Positions 24,240-33,898 are shown, counted from the first letter of the stretch. The stretch: 64,000 nt of DNA from Clostridiales bacterium (GCA_019423685.1 JAHZAY010000002.1:122042-186041), one strand, 5' to 3'. The notes: a model not told the origin generated them from the letters alone. A program made the numbers and translations.

Positions 24240-25319
24240 ATGCCATGTCAAAAGAAGACTCGCGTCGCAGTACTGTTTGGCGGCGTTTCCAGTGAACATG
24301 AAATTTCCCTGTTGTCGGTGGAGTCGGTGCTGGCCAATCTCCCAGACAAATATGAGGTGCTGCGCATCGGCATCACCAAGGATGGCCGATGGGTAGAATA
24401 TACCGGAAAAAATGACGAGATCACAAGCCAGAAGTGGGAGCACGACCCCACCTTGCGCACCGCCATCGTTTCTCCAGACCGCGCCAACAAGGGCGTGCTG
24501 CTGCTCTCCAATGCCGGTTGGGAGCTTGTTCCGGTGGACATCTGCTTCCCGGTACTGCACGGCAAACACGGAGAGGATGGAACCATTCAGGGACTGTTCC
24601 AGCTGGCGGGCATCCCGTTTGTTGGCTGCAACATGATTTCCAGCGCCAACTGCATGGACAAAGAGATGACCCACACCATTTTGGAGGCGCACGGCATCAA
24701 GATGGCCAAGTGGACGATTGTCAACCAGGAAAAGATGGAGCATTTTGAGGAGTTTGCCCGCGAAGCCGAGGAAAAACTGGGCTATCCAATGTTCGTCAAA
24801 CCCGCAAATGCCGGTTCTTCGGTGGGAGTTGGCAAAGCGCACAACCGCGAGCAGCTCTTGGCAGCCTGCCAGACAGCCCTCAAGGAGGACTATAAGGCGG
24901 TGGTTGAGGAGTGCATCGAGATGCAGGAAGTGGAGACCGCAGTGCTGGGCAACGCCCATCCACAGGCCGCAGGGGTTGTGGGCGAACTGGTGCCGGTAGT
25001 CGAGTTCTATACATACGAGGCAAAGTATATTGACGGCACAACCGAACTGCACATTCCAGGCAGAGTCAGCGAGGAAACTTCGCGCAAGCTGCGGCAGACC
25101 GCCGAGAAGGCATTTGCTGCCATCGGCTGCGAGGGATTTGCCCGCATCGACTTCTTTGTCCGCAAAGGGGATGGGGAGGTTATCTTAAACGAGATCAACA
25201 CCATCCCAGGCTTTACCTCGATCAGTATGTATCCAAAGCTGTGGGATTATTGCGGGGTACAGTACCCCGAATTGCTGGATCGCCTGATTCAGCTGGGCCT
25301 GCAGCGGGGAGAAAATTAA
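24240..25319 (+). CDS. ddl: D-alanine--D-alanine ligase
   Basis: This 359-residue ATP-grasp enzyme joins two D-alanines for the peptidoglycan stem. ATG 24240 is chosen because AAGGAG precedes it and the protein then starts MPCQKKTRVAVLFGG, as in the family; the frame runs 34 codons further upstream. The N-terminal SSEHEISL loop, the ATP-binding VKPANAGSSVGV, the omega-loop FYTYEAKY and the metal-binding ILNEINTIPG are present. Tyr and Lys in that loop fit D-Ala-D-Ala rather than the D-lactate ligases of vancomycin resistance. murI follows 22 bases later. Confidence 0.96.
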   Translation: MPCQKKTRVAVLFGGVSSEHEISLLSVESVLANLPDKYEVLRIGITKDGRWVEYTGKNDEITSQKWEHDPTLRTAIVSPDRANKGVLLLSNAGWELVPVDICFPVLHGKHGEDGTIQGLFQLAGIPFVGCNMISSANCMDKEMTHTILEAHGIKMAKWTIVNQEKMEHFEEFAREAEEKLGYPMFVKPANAGSSVGVGKAHNREQLLAACQTALKEDYKAVVEECIEMQEVETAVLGNAHPQAAGVVGELVPVVEFYTYEAKYIDGTTELHIPGRVSEETSRKLRQTAEKAFAAIGCEGFARIDFFVRKGDGEVILNEINTIPGFTSISMYPKLWDYCGVQYPELLDRLIQLGLQRGEN

Positions 25320-25341
25320 CGCGAGAAAGGCGTGAAGCTTC

Positions 25342-26154
25342 ATGGATAACAGAGCGATCGGCGTGTTCGACTCGGGGCTTGGAGGTTTGACAGCAGTCAA
25401 GGAACTGCACCGCTTGCTGCCCCACGAGGATATTGTCTATCTTGGGGATACCGGGCGGGTGCCGTACGGATCGCGCAGCCGCGAGACGATCATCAAGTAT
25501 GCCCGTCAGGACATTGATTTTCTGCTCCAAAAGGATATCAAGATGGTGCTTGCTGCCTGCGGAACGGTCAGCTCCACTTTACCAAAGGAGATTTCCTCAA
25601 AGCTGCCGGTCCCCTATGCGGATATTGTGCAGCCAGCAGCTCAACAGGCCTGTGCGCTCACCTCAGGCGGGCGAATTGGCGTGGTGGGAACCAACGCCAC
25701 CTTGCGCAGCAATGCCTTTGGCAAGGCAGTCCGTGCAATCCGCGCCGATGTGCGGGTGTTTGGCAACCCGTGTCCGCTGCTGGTGCATCTGGTGGAAAAT
25801 GGCATGATTCAGCCAGACAACCAGATCACCAACCTCACGGTGCAGATGTATCTTGAGCCGCTGGTGCGGGAAAACATCGACACCCTCATCCTCGGGTGCA
25901 CCCACTACCCGCTGCTCTATGACATCTTTAACCGCCTGCTCGATTATCGGGTTACGCTGATTGACCCCGGGCGCTGCGCCGCTGCCTATGTGCAGCGATA
26001 CCTGATGCGGCATGACCTGCTGGCACAGCGTGACCGCCCCGGAATCACCGAATACAACGTCACCGACGAAACGGACACCTTTGGCAAGACGGCCTCCATC
26101 TTTTTGGGACAGGAAGTGTCCGGCACGGTCAACCGTGTCGAGCTTGTGGGATAG
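25342..26154 (+). CDS. murI: Glutamate racemase
   Basis: The 270-residue enzyme makes D-glutamate for peptidoglycan. It has the N-terminal FDSGLGGLT, the YLGDTGRVPYG loop and two catalytic cysteines, one in AACGTVSS and one in LGCTHYPLL. The first Cys is followed by Gly, where many family members have Asn (CNT). It sits with ddl in a wall-precursor pair. Confidence 0.95.
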   Translation: MDNRAIGVFDSGLGGLTAVKELHRLLPHEDIVYLGDTGRVPYGSRSRETIIKYARQDIDFLLQKDIKMVLAACGTVSSTLPKEISSKLPVPYADIVQPAAQQACALTSGGRIGVVGTNATLRSNAFGKAVRAIRADVRVFGNPCPLLVHLVENGMIQPDNQITNLTVQMYLEPLVRENIDTLILGCTHYPLLYDIFNRLLDYRVTLIDPGRCAAAYVQRYLMRHDLLAQRDRPGITEYNVTDETDTFGKTASIFLGQEVSGTVNRVELVG

Positions 26155-26198
26155 TTTTTTTAGCGCAATCATAGGGAAGGAACCAAGGAAAAAGGAAA

Positions 26199-26651
26199 AT
26201 GGAACAAGCGTTGCACGATATCAAAAAAGATGTCCTCATCACTGTGAAGGGGACCCAGAGGGTCAGCGGCGAAACCGATGTGACCGAGATGATCACCACC
26301 GGACATTTTTACCGGAAAAATAAGCTGTATTATATCAGCTACAAGGAGACCGACGCCACCGGATATGGCGGCTGCCGCACGACTTTGAAGGTGGGTCCGA
26401 GCGACAAGGTGACCATCACCCGCTTTGGGTGGTCGCGCTCACAGCTGATCGTCGAGGCGGGTGTCCGCCACCAGTGCCAGTACGACACCGGCTTTGGTGA
26501 GATGACCATCGGCGTGATGGGTACCCGCTTTGAAAATGACCTGAGCGAGCGCGGGGGCAAGATCTCGTTTGGCTACACGTTGGACATTGAGGCCAGCGTA
26601 GCCAGCGAAAACACCATCAGCATCAATATCCAGGAAATCCTGGCAAACTAA
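26199..26651 (+). CDS. DUF1934 family protein (YwiB-like)
   Basis: This 150-residue protein is predicted to be a small beta-barrel. It belongs to the DUF1934 family, whose members often sit next to argS, as here and as ywiB does in Bacillus subtilis. The family has a lipocalin-like fold without a proven function. No signal peptide is seen, so it is cytoplasmic. It starts behind AAGGAAAAAGGAAA. Confidence 0.85.
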   Translation: MEQALHDIKKDVLITVKGTQRVSGETDVTEMITTGHFYRKNKLYYISYKETDATGYGGCRTTLKVGPSDKVTITRFGWSRSQLIVEAGVRHQCQYDTGFGEMTIGVMGTRFENDLSERGGKISFGYTLDIEASVASENTISINIQEILAN

Positions 26652-26667
26652 ACGATCATGAAAGATT

Positions 26668-26717
26668 GCCAAGAGGGGCAAAGAGTGCGTTTTCCCCTTT
26701 TGGCGTTTCCGCTTTTT
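26668..26717 (+). terminator. Possible attenuating terminator before argS
   Basis: GCCAAGAGGGG pairs with CCCCTTTTGGC, one G-T pair included, followed within 12 bases by six T. It would partly separate argS from the genes upstream. Confidence 0.5.
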
Positions 26718-26753
26718 TGCACAAAGGAATGACAAAAGAAAGGAACGAGGAGA

Positions 26754-28457
26754 ATGGAGAACAAAAACTTTGTACAGGAGGCCATGCAGGAAGTCAATAC
26801 TCTGCTGCACACCGCCTTCACCGCCGCCATGCAAAAGGGATTGCTGCCCGAGCATGAGATCCCGGCTTTCACCGTAGAGATCCCGGCGGAGACTACCCAT
26901 GGAGATTTTGCCAGCAATGCGGCAATGGTCAGCGCAAAAGCTTTCCGAATGGCTCCGGTCAAGATTGCAAATGCTCTGGCAGAGTGCATCGACTGCGCAT
27001 CTTCCCGCTATATTGACCGGGTTGAAATTGCAGGCCCGGGCTTTATCAACTTTTTTGTCAACAAGGCGTGGTTTGCCGACATCGTAGCGGGTGTGCTGGC
27101 AGCCGGAGAGCAGTACGGCCGTTCCAACTACGGCAAGGGCGAGAAGGTTATGGTGGAATTTGTTTCTGCAAACCCCACCGGCCCGATGCACATGGGCAAT
27201 GCCCGCGGCGGAGCAATCGGAGACTGCCTGGCTGCGGCGCTGGATGCTTGCGGTTATGACGTCACCCGCGAATTTTACATCAACGATGCGGGCAACCAGA
27301 TCGAAAAATTTGGACTCTCGCTCGAAGCAAGATATTTGCAGATCTACAAGGGCGAGGATGCCGTCGAGTTCCCGGAGGACGGCTACCACGGAGAGGACAT
27401 CAAGGAGCGCGCGCAGCAGTATGCCGATCAGTACGGCGACAAGCTGCTCAACGTCAGTGAGCCGGAGCGCCGCCAGGCCCTCATCGACTTTGCACTGCCA
27501 AGAAACATCGAGAAGCTGCGCACCGACCTGGAAAAATATCGCATCACCTATGATGTGTGGTTCCCGGAGAGCACCCTGCACAAATCGGGCGCCGTCAAGG
27601 CGGTGGTCGACGAATTGGCCATCCGTGGCTTGACCTATGAGAAGGACGGAGCAATCTGGTACAAGGCAACCGAGTTTGGCGGAGAGAAGGACGAGGTTTT
27701 GGTCCGCGCAAACGGCAACCCGACCTACTTCACAGCAGATATCGCTTATCACAAAAATAAATTTGTAGACCGCCACTTTGACCGGGTTATCAACGTGTGG
27801 GGTGCAGATCACCACGGCCACGTCGCAAGACTAAAGGGCGCTATGAATGCCATTGGGCTGGACGGAGACAAGCTGGACATCGTGCTCATGCAGCTGGTAC
27901 GCCTGATGAAGGACGGCGAGCCGTACCGCATGAGCAAGCGTACCGGCAAGTCGATCACCCTGTCCGATCTGATCGATCTGGTGCCGATCGATGCGGCGAG
28001 ATTCTTCTTTAACATGCGCGAGCCAAATTCCACCCTCGACTTCGATCTGGATTTGGCTGTGGAGGAATCCTCTCAGAACCCGGTATACTATGTGCAGTAC
28101 GCCCATGCCAGAATCTGCTCGATTCTCAAGAACCTCACCGCACAGAACATCCATCCAACAAGCTGCACCCAGCAGGAATTGGAGCGCCTGACCCAGCCGG
28201 AAGAGGTTGAGCTGATCCGCAAGCTTGCCCAGTGCCCGCAGGAGATCATCAACGCCGCCAAGAACTATGACCCGGCTAGAATGACCCACTACCTGATGGA
28301 TGTGGCGACCCTGTTCCACAAATTCTACAACGCTTGCCGCGTACAGGTAGAGGATGAGAGCCTGATGCAGGCGCGCATCTCGCTGTGCCTGGCAACCCGC
28401 GTTGTGCTGGAAAATATGCTCAAGCTGCTCAAGATCACCGCTCCAGAAAGCATGTAA
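26754..28457 (+). CDS. argS: Arginyl-tRNA synthetase
   Basis: This 567-residue class I synthetase charges tRNA-Arg. It has the N-terminal Add1 domain, the HIGH-like PTGPMHMGNARGG, the KMSKS-like YRMSKRTGKSITL and the C-terminal DALR anticodon domain. Length and domain order are normal. Confidence 0.98.
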   Translation: MENKNFVQEAMQEVNTLLHTAFTAAMQKGLLPEHEIPAFTVEIPAETTHGDFASNAAMVSAKAFRMAPVKIANALAECIDCASSRYIDRVEIAGPGFINFFVNKAWFADIVAGVLAAGEQYGRSNYGKGEKVMVEFVSANPTGPMHMGNARGGAIGDCLAAALDACGYDVTREFYINDAGNQIEKFGLSLEARYLQIYKGEDAVEFPEDGYHGEDIKERAQQYADQYGDKLLNVSEPERRQALIDFALPRNIEKLRTDLEKYRITYDVWFPESTLHKSGAVKAVVDELAIRGLTYEKDGAIWYKATEFGGEKDEVLVRANGNPTYFTADIAYHKNKFVDRHFDRVINVWGADHHGHVARLKGAMNAIGLDGDKLDIVLMQLVRLMKDGEPYRMSKRTGKSITLSDLIDLVPIDAARFFFNMREPNSTLDFDLDLAVEESSQNPVYYVQYAHARICSILKNLTAQNIHPTSCTQQELERLTQPEEVELIRKLAQCPQEIINAAKNYDPARMTHYLMDVATLFHKFYNACRVQVEDESLMQARISLCLATRVVLENMLKLLKITAPESM

Positions 28458-28493
28458 GCTTAAGACAAGTGGCAAAATAAAAAGGAGAAGAAG

Positions 28494-29729
28494 ATGGAAG
28501 ACCCTCTTTCGCGACTTACCAAGCCCCTTTTAACCGATGGGGCGGCAAAGACAAACCTGTGGCTGGACGGCATGCCGATGTACAGCAGCCCCGCCGAATG
28601 GATGGTGCAAAATCCCGACCGGGTACAAAAGCTGCAACGGCGCTTTTTGCAGGCCGGCAGCCAGCTGCTGTGCACCCCGACTGCCCAAGCCAATGCCGAT
28701 ATGCTCCAGCAGTGGGGCCAGCAGGACAGGTGCGAGGAATATAATGAGGCGCTTGCCCGCCTGACCGTGGAGAGCTGCCGCACGGTTGCTCCTGCGGCGC
28801 TGGCGGCCGGCGTCATCGCCCCGCTGAGTGTGCTGCCCGAGCCGTTTGGCGAGACACCGTTTTTTGACCTGATTAACCTCTATGCCCGGCAGGCCTTTGC
28901 CCTCAAGAGGGGCGGAGTGGATCTGCTGTTGGCTGATACGATGACCACCCTCTGCCAGAGCCGCGCAGCTATCCTGGGTTGCCGTCAGACCGGTTTGCCG
29001 GTAATGGTGACGATGAATGTGGAGGAGGACGGCGACACCTGTATGGGCAGCGATCTGGTCTCTGCACTCATCACCTGCCAGAAGTTGGGCGTGGTGGCCT
29101 TCGGGCTTTCCTGCTGTGACCGTCCGGAAAAGCTGTATGGCCACATCGAGGAGATGGCCCCCTATGCAAAGGTGCCGATCATTGTGCGGCCGCGAGCCGG
29201 GGAGGATTTTGACAGGATGCTCTCACCCGAGGAGATGGCCGAGCAGATGAAGGGGCTGATGGCGCGCGGAGCGACCATTTTGGGCGGATGCTGTTACACC
29301 ACCCCCGAGCACATCGCGCAGATTGCAAAAGCGATGCAGGAGTTTGACTTTGGAGCAGTGCACCTGCCCAAAGAGGACGAGAGCACTATCCTGATGGCGG
29401 GCGCCACCGAGCCGTACTTTCTGGACGAATACTTCGAGCAGACAGAGCCGGTCTATTGCCGGCACGATATGTCGGACGAGTTGCTGGAGCTCGAGGAGAG
29501 CGGCGCGGATGTGGCGACGATTCGGGTGGAGAGTTCGGACGATGCGTACAATTTTGCCCTCAACGCCCACATGCTGCACATGCCGGTGTCCTTTTACTCG
29601 GATAACGAGGAGGCGCTGGAGATGGCGCTGCTGCTTTATAATGGCTGTGCATTTGTCGATTCCCGCAGTGAGATCGACCAGACAACCTTAAATGCACTGG
29701 CCGAGTGGTATGGGGCAACGGTGCGCTAG
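28494..29729 (+). CDS. Homocysteine S-methyltransferase family protein
   Basis: The 411-residue protein has the homocysteine-binding barrel of MetH and BHMT. It begins PLLTDGAAKTNLW and carries the zinc-binding GGCCYTTPEHI near residue 265. It lacks the folate, cobalamin and activation domains of full MetH. About 120 residues follow the barrel, with no recognised domain. It may methylate homocysteine with an unknown donor, or work with separate corrinoid proteins. It starts 37 bases after argS and probably shares its transcript. Confidence 0.82.
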   Translation: MEDPLSRLTKPLLTDGAAKTNLWLDGMPMYSSPAEWMVQNPDRVQKLQRRFLQAGSQLLCTPTAQANADMLQQWGQQDRCEEYNEALARLTVESCRTVAPAALAAGVIAPLSVLPEPFGETPFFDLINLYARQAFALKRGGVDLLLADTMTTLCQSRAAILGCRQTGLPVMVTMNVEEDGDTCMGSDLVSALITCQKLGVVAFGLSCCDRPEKLYGHIEEMAPYAKVPIIVRPRAGEDFDRMLSPEEMAEQMKGLMARGATILGGCCYTTPEHIAQIAKAMQEFDFGAVHLPKEDESTILMAGATEPYFLDEYFEQTEPVYCRHDMSDELLELEESGADVATIRVESSDDAYNFALNAHMLHMPVSFYSDNEEALEMALLLYNGCAFVDSRSEIDQTTLNALAEWYGATVR

Positions 29730-29771
29730 GAAAATAGAAATTTACACAGAAAAATAGAAAAAGATACAAAG

Positions 29772-29823
29772 AAGAGCCGGAGAGCGGCCGCTAGAAAGCG
29801 GTCGCTCTCCGGCTCTTTGCTTT
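29772..29823 (+). terminator. Strong intrinsic terminator after the argS cluster
   Basis: A 20-bp stem, AAGAGCCGGAGAGCGGCCGC with its complement (one G-T pair), around TAGAAA, followed by TTGC and a T-run. Confidence 0.92.
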
Positions 29824-29932
29824 TTTTCGCTTGCACGGGAGCCCCCTGCTTCGAGCAGTTTCGCAGAAAAATAAGAGTATGATAAAACTACCCCAAATCG
29901 GACAGGCTGGGGCAAAAAGGAGGAAATCATGT

Positions 29933-30238
29933 ATGGCAGTCCAGATCGAAATCAGACAGGATAGTGTCCTGGCGTGCCTGTCGGGCGAGATCGACCACCA
30001 TAGCGCCGTCGAATTGCGCGAAAAAATAGACCAGAGCGTCATCCAGTCCGGCGCCAAATTGCTGGTGCTCGACTTTTCACTTGTCACCTTTATGGATTCT
30101 TCCGGAATCGGACTTGTCATGGGGCGATTTCGCCTGATGCAGGAAAATGAGGGAAAGCTTGTGCTGCAAAATCTTCCCACATCCATCCGTAAAGTTATGC
30201 GTTTGGCCGGCCTGGACAAGCTGGCCGAGTTCCACTAA
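29933..30238 (+). CDS. spoIIAA: Anti-anti-sigma factor SpoIIAA
   Basis: This 101-residue STAS-domain protein frees SigF from SpoIIAB in the forespore. The phosphorylation loop FMDSSGIG near residue 56 holds the target serine. ATG 29933 is in frame with the conserved MAVQIEIRQD; an out-of-frame ATG at 29929 shares the same AGGAGG. First gene of the three-gene spoIIA operon. Confidence 0.96.
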   Translation: MAVQIEIRQDSVLACLSGEIDHHSAVELREKIDQSVIQSGAKLLVLDFSLVTFMDSSGIGLVMGRFRLMQENEGKLVLQNLPTSIRKVMRLAGLDKLAEFH

Positions 30239-30253
30239 AAGGGAGGTTTTTTG

Positions 30254-30715
30254 ATGAAAGCTTGCAATACCATGCGGCTCTCCTTCGACTCGCGTTCGGC
30301 CAATGAGTCGTTTGCCAGAACCGCCGTCGCCGCCTTTTTGTGCGGGCTCGACCCCACTGTAGAGGAGTTGACCGATGTCAAAACCGCCGTTTCAGAGGCG
30401 GTGACCAACTGCATTGTCCACGCCTACCGCGAAAAGATCGACAAGGTGACCATCTTGGCCAGCATCTATCCCGACCAGCGCATTGTCATCAAGGTGAAGG
30501 ACCGCGGCTGCGGCATCGCCGATGTGAAGAAGGCGATGGAGCCGCTGTTCACCACCTCCCCGCAGGAGGAGCGTGCAGGATTGGGCTTTGCCGTTATGGA
30601 GAGCTTGATGGACAAGGTGAAGGTTTACTCCAAGGTAGGACAGGGCACCACCGTTACACTGGAAAAGCGCATTCTTTCAAAGGGGACAAACGATGAGCAC
30701 GACAGCCTCTCCTGA
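30254..30715 (+). CDS. spoIIAB: Anti-sigma F factor SpoIIAB
   Basis: The 153-residue serine kinase of the GHKL fold binds and holds SigF, and phosphorylates SpoIIAA. The N box SEAVTNCIVHAY, the G1 box KDRGCGIADV and the G2 region EERAGLGFAVM are intact. GGGAGG precedes the ATG 15 bases after spoIIAA. Its 3' end overlaps sigF by 23 bases, which suggests coupled translation. Confidence 0.96.
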   Translation: MKACNTMRLSFDSRSANESFARTAVAAFLCGLDPTVEELTDVKTAVSEAVTNCIVHAYREKIDKVTILASIYPDQRIVIKVKDRGCGIADVKKAMEPLFTTSPQEERAGLGFAVMESLMDKVKVYSKVGQGTTVTLEKRILSKGTNDEHDSLS

Positions 30716-31382
30716 AAAAAAAGGCTGCGATGCTGCTCAACAGCGCCAGCAGATGATCGAAAGCAACATCGGATTGGTGCATGCGTGTGCCCACCGCTTT
30801 CAGGGAAAGGGCATCGAATATGACGATCTGTTTCAGGCAGGCTGCATGGGGCTTATCAAGGCCACCGATGCCTTCGATACCGAGCGCGGAGTTCGCTTTT
30901 CTACATATGCGGTTCCGGTCATTCTGGGGGAGATGCGGCGGCTTTTCCGGGATGGAGGTACCGTCAAAGTCAGCCGGAGCCTCAAGGAGCTGTCGGTCAA
31001 GACTGCCCGCCAGCGCGAACAGTTTTCCAAAGAGTTGGGGCGAGAGCCCACTATCAGTGAGCTGGCCCAGCGGATGCAGGTCAGTGAAGAGTCGGTGGTG
31101 GAGGCGCTGGGAGCAGGTGCGCCTCCGGTTTCGTTGACCAGTTCGGAGGACAGCTCGCAGCTGGATCTTCCGGTCAGCTCACCGGAGGAACAGCTGTCCG
31201 ATTTAATCTCGTTGCGGCAGATGTTGGGTAAACTTGAGGAGCGCGACCGCCGCCTGATAGAGCTGCGATACTTTAAGGGAATGACCCAGGTGAAAGTGGC
31301 ACAACAACTTCAGATGACGCAGGTGCAGGTCTCCCGACGAGAAAAGAAAATTTTGCTGTGGCTGCGCGGAGAGCTGACATGA
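30693..31382 (+). CDS. sigF: RNA polymerase sporulation sigma factor SigF
   Basis: The 229-residue sigma-70-family factor is the first compartment-specific factor of the forespore. Region 2 is seen as YDDLFQAGCMGLIKATDAFD and RGVRFSTYAVPVILGEMRR. Region 4 ends with the HTH around MTQVKVAQQLQMTQVQVSRREK. Operon position confirms SigF rather than SigG. No terminator was seen directly after it. Confidence 0.96.
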   Translation: MSTTASPEKKGCDAAQQRQQMIESNIGLVHACAHRFQGKGIEYDDLFQAGCMGLIKATDAFDTERGVRFSTYAVPVILGEMRRLFRDGGTVKVSRSLKELSVKTARQREQFSKELGREPTISELAQRMQVSEESVVEALGAGAPPVSLTSSEDSSQLDLPVSSPEEQLSDLISLRQMLGKLEERDRRLIELRYFKGMTQVKVAQQLQMTQVQVSRREKKILLWLRGELT

Positions 31383-31654
31383 GCGGGCGCTTGGGGGGTA
31401 CGGTACAGGTGCAGTAAAACGCCGGTTATTTTGCACTATAAAGAAAAAGGGGCAGCTGTTTGCAGGTACTGGTTTTGCCTCCATGGCCCCATAGAGTGTT
31501 GCAGGGCCGGTGAAAAGTTTTGCCTTGTGGCAGTGCGGCGTTTTTTCCGGGCAGCATCTTTTGTAAAAAGGAGCTGCAAGGCTGGAAGTCAAGCGACAAG
31601 TGTGCTACAATGAAGGCGAAAGCATCCCCCAAAGACAAAAAAGGAGTTTACAAG

Positions 31655-32608
31655 ATGAAAAATAGATTGTTGTGCCTTCTCATTGCCCTCGCTTGTGCGC
31701 TGGCCGTGACCGGTTGTGGACGGCAAACGCAGTCCACCGAGCAGGAGGAGACCGAGACCGTCTCGCTCGAATTGGGTGAGGACAAGCCCGAGAGCGAACC
31801 CAAAGAGCCTGAAAGTGAGCCGGAAGATTCCGAACAGCAAAAACAGCCGCAAGAGGACCAAGCGCAGCTTCAAGAGTCGGGGTTGGCAGGAAGTGAGTCG
31901 GACAAGCCAGATGAGTCCAGTGAGCAGGAACCATCGACACCGGTGACCGAAGAGGCAAAAGAGCAGGCGCCGGTGACCGGTACGCAGAGCCTGCCCTTTT
32001 CCCAGCAGCTACAGACACGCCCGGCAGAGGAGCTTGCCGACAACCCGCAGAAGCTGGACACACGGCTGTATGCAGTGTTTGCCAATGTGATGGACGAGCA
32101 CTTTGACCGCAAACAAGGGACGCTGTCCGTATATCGCCTCAACTACGACGGCACCGAGGGAGCGTATGAGCTAAAATTTGATATCACCAACGCCTACGAT
32201 GAGGAGGGGCGCCTCAACAAAAATGCCTCAATTCAGGCGGAGATGAAGGTCGCAGAGACGTTGCAGTCCAATTTTAACTACGGACAAGGGGACCGAGAAA
32301 CCTATTCCCAATATCAGCAGTACGCCCAAACACTGGAATGGCTCAAAAGCCCCCTCCTTTGCGAAGGCTTTGCGCTCAAAAATTTTTCTTCGCTGGCGTT
32401 GACCCAGCAGGATGGCCTGTGGAGGATCAAGGCGATCTATACTCCAGAAGCGTTGCAGGAGCTTTACGATCAGGAAATTTACGGGGAAGTGAGCGCCTTT
32501 ATGGACTTAGACGATGAGGGAAATCTTCAACTTTTGCGCTGGGAGCAGCGCGAGGAGATTGACGGCTATCCGACGGTGATCGCCTGTGGAGAATATTCCT
32601 TCTCTTAG
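31655..32608 (+). CDS. Lipoprotein of unknown function
   Basis: The 317-residue protein has a lipoprotein signal with lipobox VTGC (Cys about 18). About 90 residues of Glu/Pro/Gln/Ser-rich linker lead to a folded C-terminal domain from about residue 115. That domain is Tyr- and acid-rich (LDTRLYAVFANVMDEHFD to the end) and was not recognised. ATG 31655 follows AAGGAG; the frame extends further upstream without a signal. Likely a surface-tethered domain. A 272-base gap separates it from sigF. Confidence 0.75.
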   Translation: MKNRLLCLLIALACALAVTGCGRQTQSTEQEETETVSLELGEDKPESEPKEPESEPEDSEQQKQPQEDQAQLQESGLAGSESDKPDESSEQEPSTPVTEEAKEQAPVTGTQSLPFSQQLQTRPAEELADNPQKLDTRLYAVFANVMDEHFDRKQGTLSVYRLNYDGTEGAYELKFDITNAYDEEGRLNKNASIQAEMKVAETLQSNFNYGQGDRETYSQYQQYAQTLEWLKSPLLCEGFALKNFSSLALTQQDGLWRIKAIYTPEALQELYDQEIYGEVSAFMDLDDEGNLQLLRWEQREEIDGYPTVIACGEYSFS

Positions 32609-32628
32609 ATGGAGCGCTTATCAAAAAG

Positions 32629-32670
32629 AAAAAGGGGTATGGGGAGATTTACTTCCCATACCCCTTTTTT
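32629..32670. terminator. Bidirectional terminator between the lipoprotein and aspartate kinase genes
   Basis: AAAAAGGGGTATGGG pairs with CCCATACCCCTTTTT. A-run and T-run flank the stem, so it serves both converging genes. Confidence 0.9.
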
Positions 32671-32689
32671 AGTTTCGATTAACAGAACA

Positions 32690-33898
32690 TTAGAGAGAAA
32701 ATGCGTCGTGGATAGCACGAACCGCTTTTTTGCCCTGATCCTGATCGATCAGGACGGAAATCTTGATCTCGCTGGTGGAGATCATGCTGATGTTGATGTC
32801 ATTTTCTCCCAGTGCCTCGAACATGGTTGCTGCAACGCCTGGATTCGAGAGCATACCGGCACCGACGATGGAAACCTTGGACAGGTTATCTTTAGAGGTG
32901 ACTCCTTCAGCGCCTACCGACTGGCAGAACTCCTCCGAAATCTGCATAGCAGCATCCTTGTGCGCGGTGGCGACGGTGTAGCTGATGTCCTTGGTGCCCT
33001 CACGGCCGATCGACTGCAGGATGATGTCGACATTGATCTTGTTGGCAGACAGCGCAGAGAAGAGTTTAAATGCGATGCCTGGACGGTCCGGCACCCCGAT
33101 AACAGAAATTCGAACAACGTCGTTGTCCATCGCGACGCCCTTGATCAGCATTTTCTCCACTTTGCAAACCTCCTTGACTTCGGTGCCCGGGACATCGCTG
33201 TGGATGCTCGAGCGAACTTCCAGTTTAACAGAATATTTTTTTGCCATCTCTACTGAACGGTTATGCAGGACGTTGGCTCCGCAGGTTGCCAGCTCCAGCA
33301 TCTCGTCGTAGGTGATCTCATCCAATTTATGCGCATGTGGTACAATTCGTGGGTCGGTGGTGTAGACGCCGTCCACATCGGTGTAGATTTCGCACTTGTC
33401 TGCTTTGAGCGCCGCTGCAATCGCCACTGCACTGGTGTCGCTGCCGCCGCGACCGAGGGTGGTGATGTCGTCGTAGCGGTTGATTCCCTGGAATCCGGCC
33501 ACAATGACGATGTTCTTTTTGTCCAGCTCGTTTTGCAGGCGCTCGGTATTGATTTTCTTGATGCGGGCGTTGCGATGGGTGGATTCGGTCAAAAAGCCTG
33601 CCTGCCATCCAGTCAGCGAGATGACCGGATAGCCCATCTTTTCAATGGCCATTGCCAGCAGCGCCATCGAGATCTGCTCTCCGGTGGAGAGCAGCACATC
33701 CATTTCGCGGCTGGACGGCTTGTCGGTGATCTCAGCGGCCTTGGCAATCAGGTCGTCGGTGGTGTCGCCCTGGGCAGAAACAACCACGATGACCGAGTTG
33801 CCCTGGTCGTATGTATCGGTGATGATCTGAGCCACGTGGCGCACGCGCTCGACGTTCGCGACAGAGCTTCCACCAAATTTCTGTACAATTAAGCTCAT
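32690..33898 (-). CDS. Aspartate kinase
   Basis: The 402-residue monofunctional aspartokinase catalyses the first step to lysine, threonine and methionine. The kinase domain starts VQKFGGSSVANVERVRHVAQ, with the GRGGSDTSAVAIAAAL motif near residue 155. Two C-terminal ACT domains (from about residue 265) are expected to bind Lys or Thr. It is the last gene of a minus-strand group with hom. Paralogue type (lysC or dapG) is not decided. Confidence 0.95.
   Translation of the reverse strand: MSLIVQKFGGSSVANVERVRHVAQIITDTYDQGNSVIVVVSAQGDTTDDLIAKAAEITDKPSSREMDVLLSTGEQISMALLAMAIEKMGYPVISLTGWQAGFLTESTHRNARIKKINTERLQNELDKKNIVIVAGFQGINRYDDITTLGRGGSDTSAVAIAAALKADKCEIYTDVDGVYTTDPRIVPHAHKLDEITYDEMLELATCGANVLHNRSVEMAKKYSVKLEVRSSIHSDVPGTEVKEVCKVEKMLIKGVAMDNDVVRISVIGVPDRPGIAFKLFSALSANKINVDIILQSIGREGTKDISYTVATAHKDAAMQISEEFCQSVGAEGVTSKDNLSKVSIVGAGMLSNPGVAATMFEALGENDINISMISTSEIKISVLIDQDQGKKAVRAIHDAFSL

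Noticed and set aside
24240..25319. Vancomycin-type D-Ala-D-Lac ligase
   Set aside because: The omega-loop YEAKY has the Tyr-Lys of D-Ala-D-Ala ligases, and no vanH or vanX-like neighbours are present.
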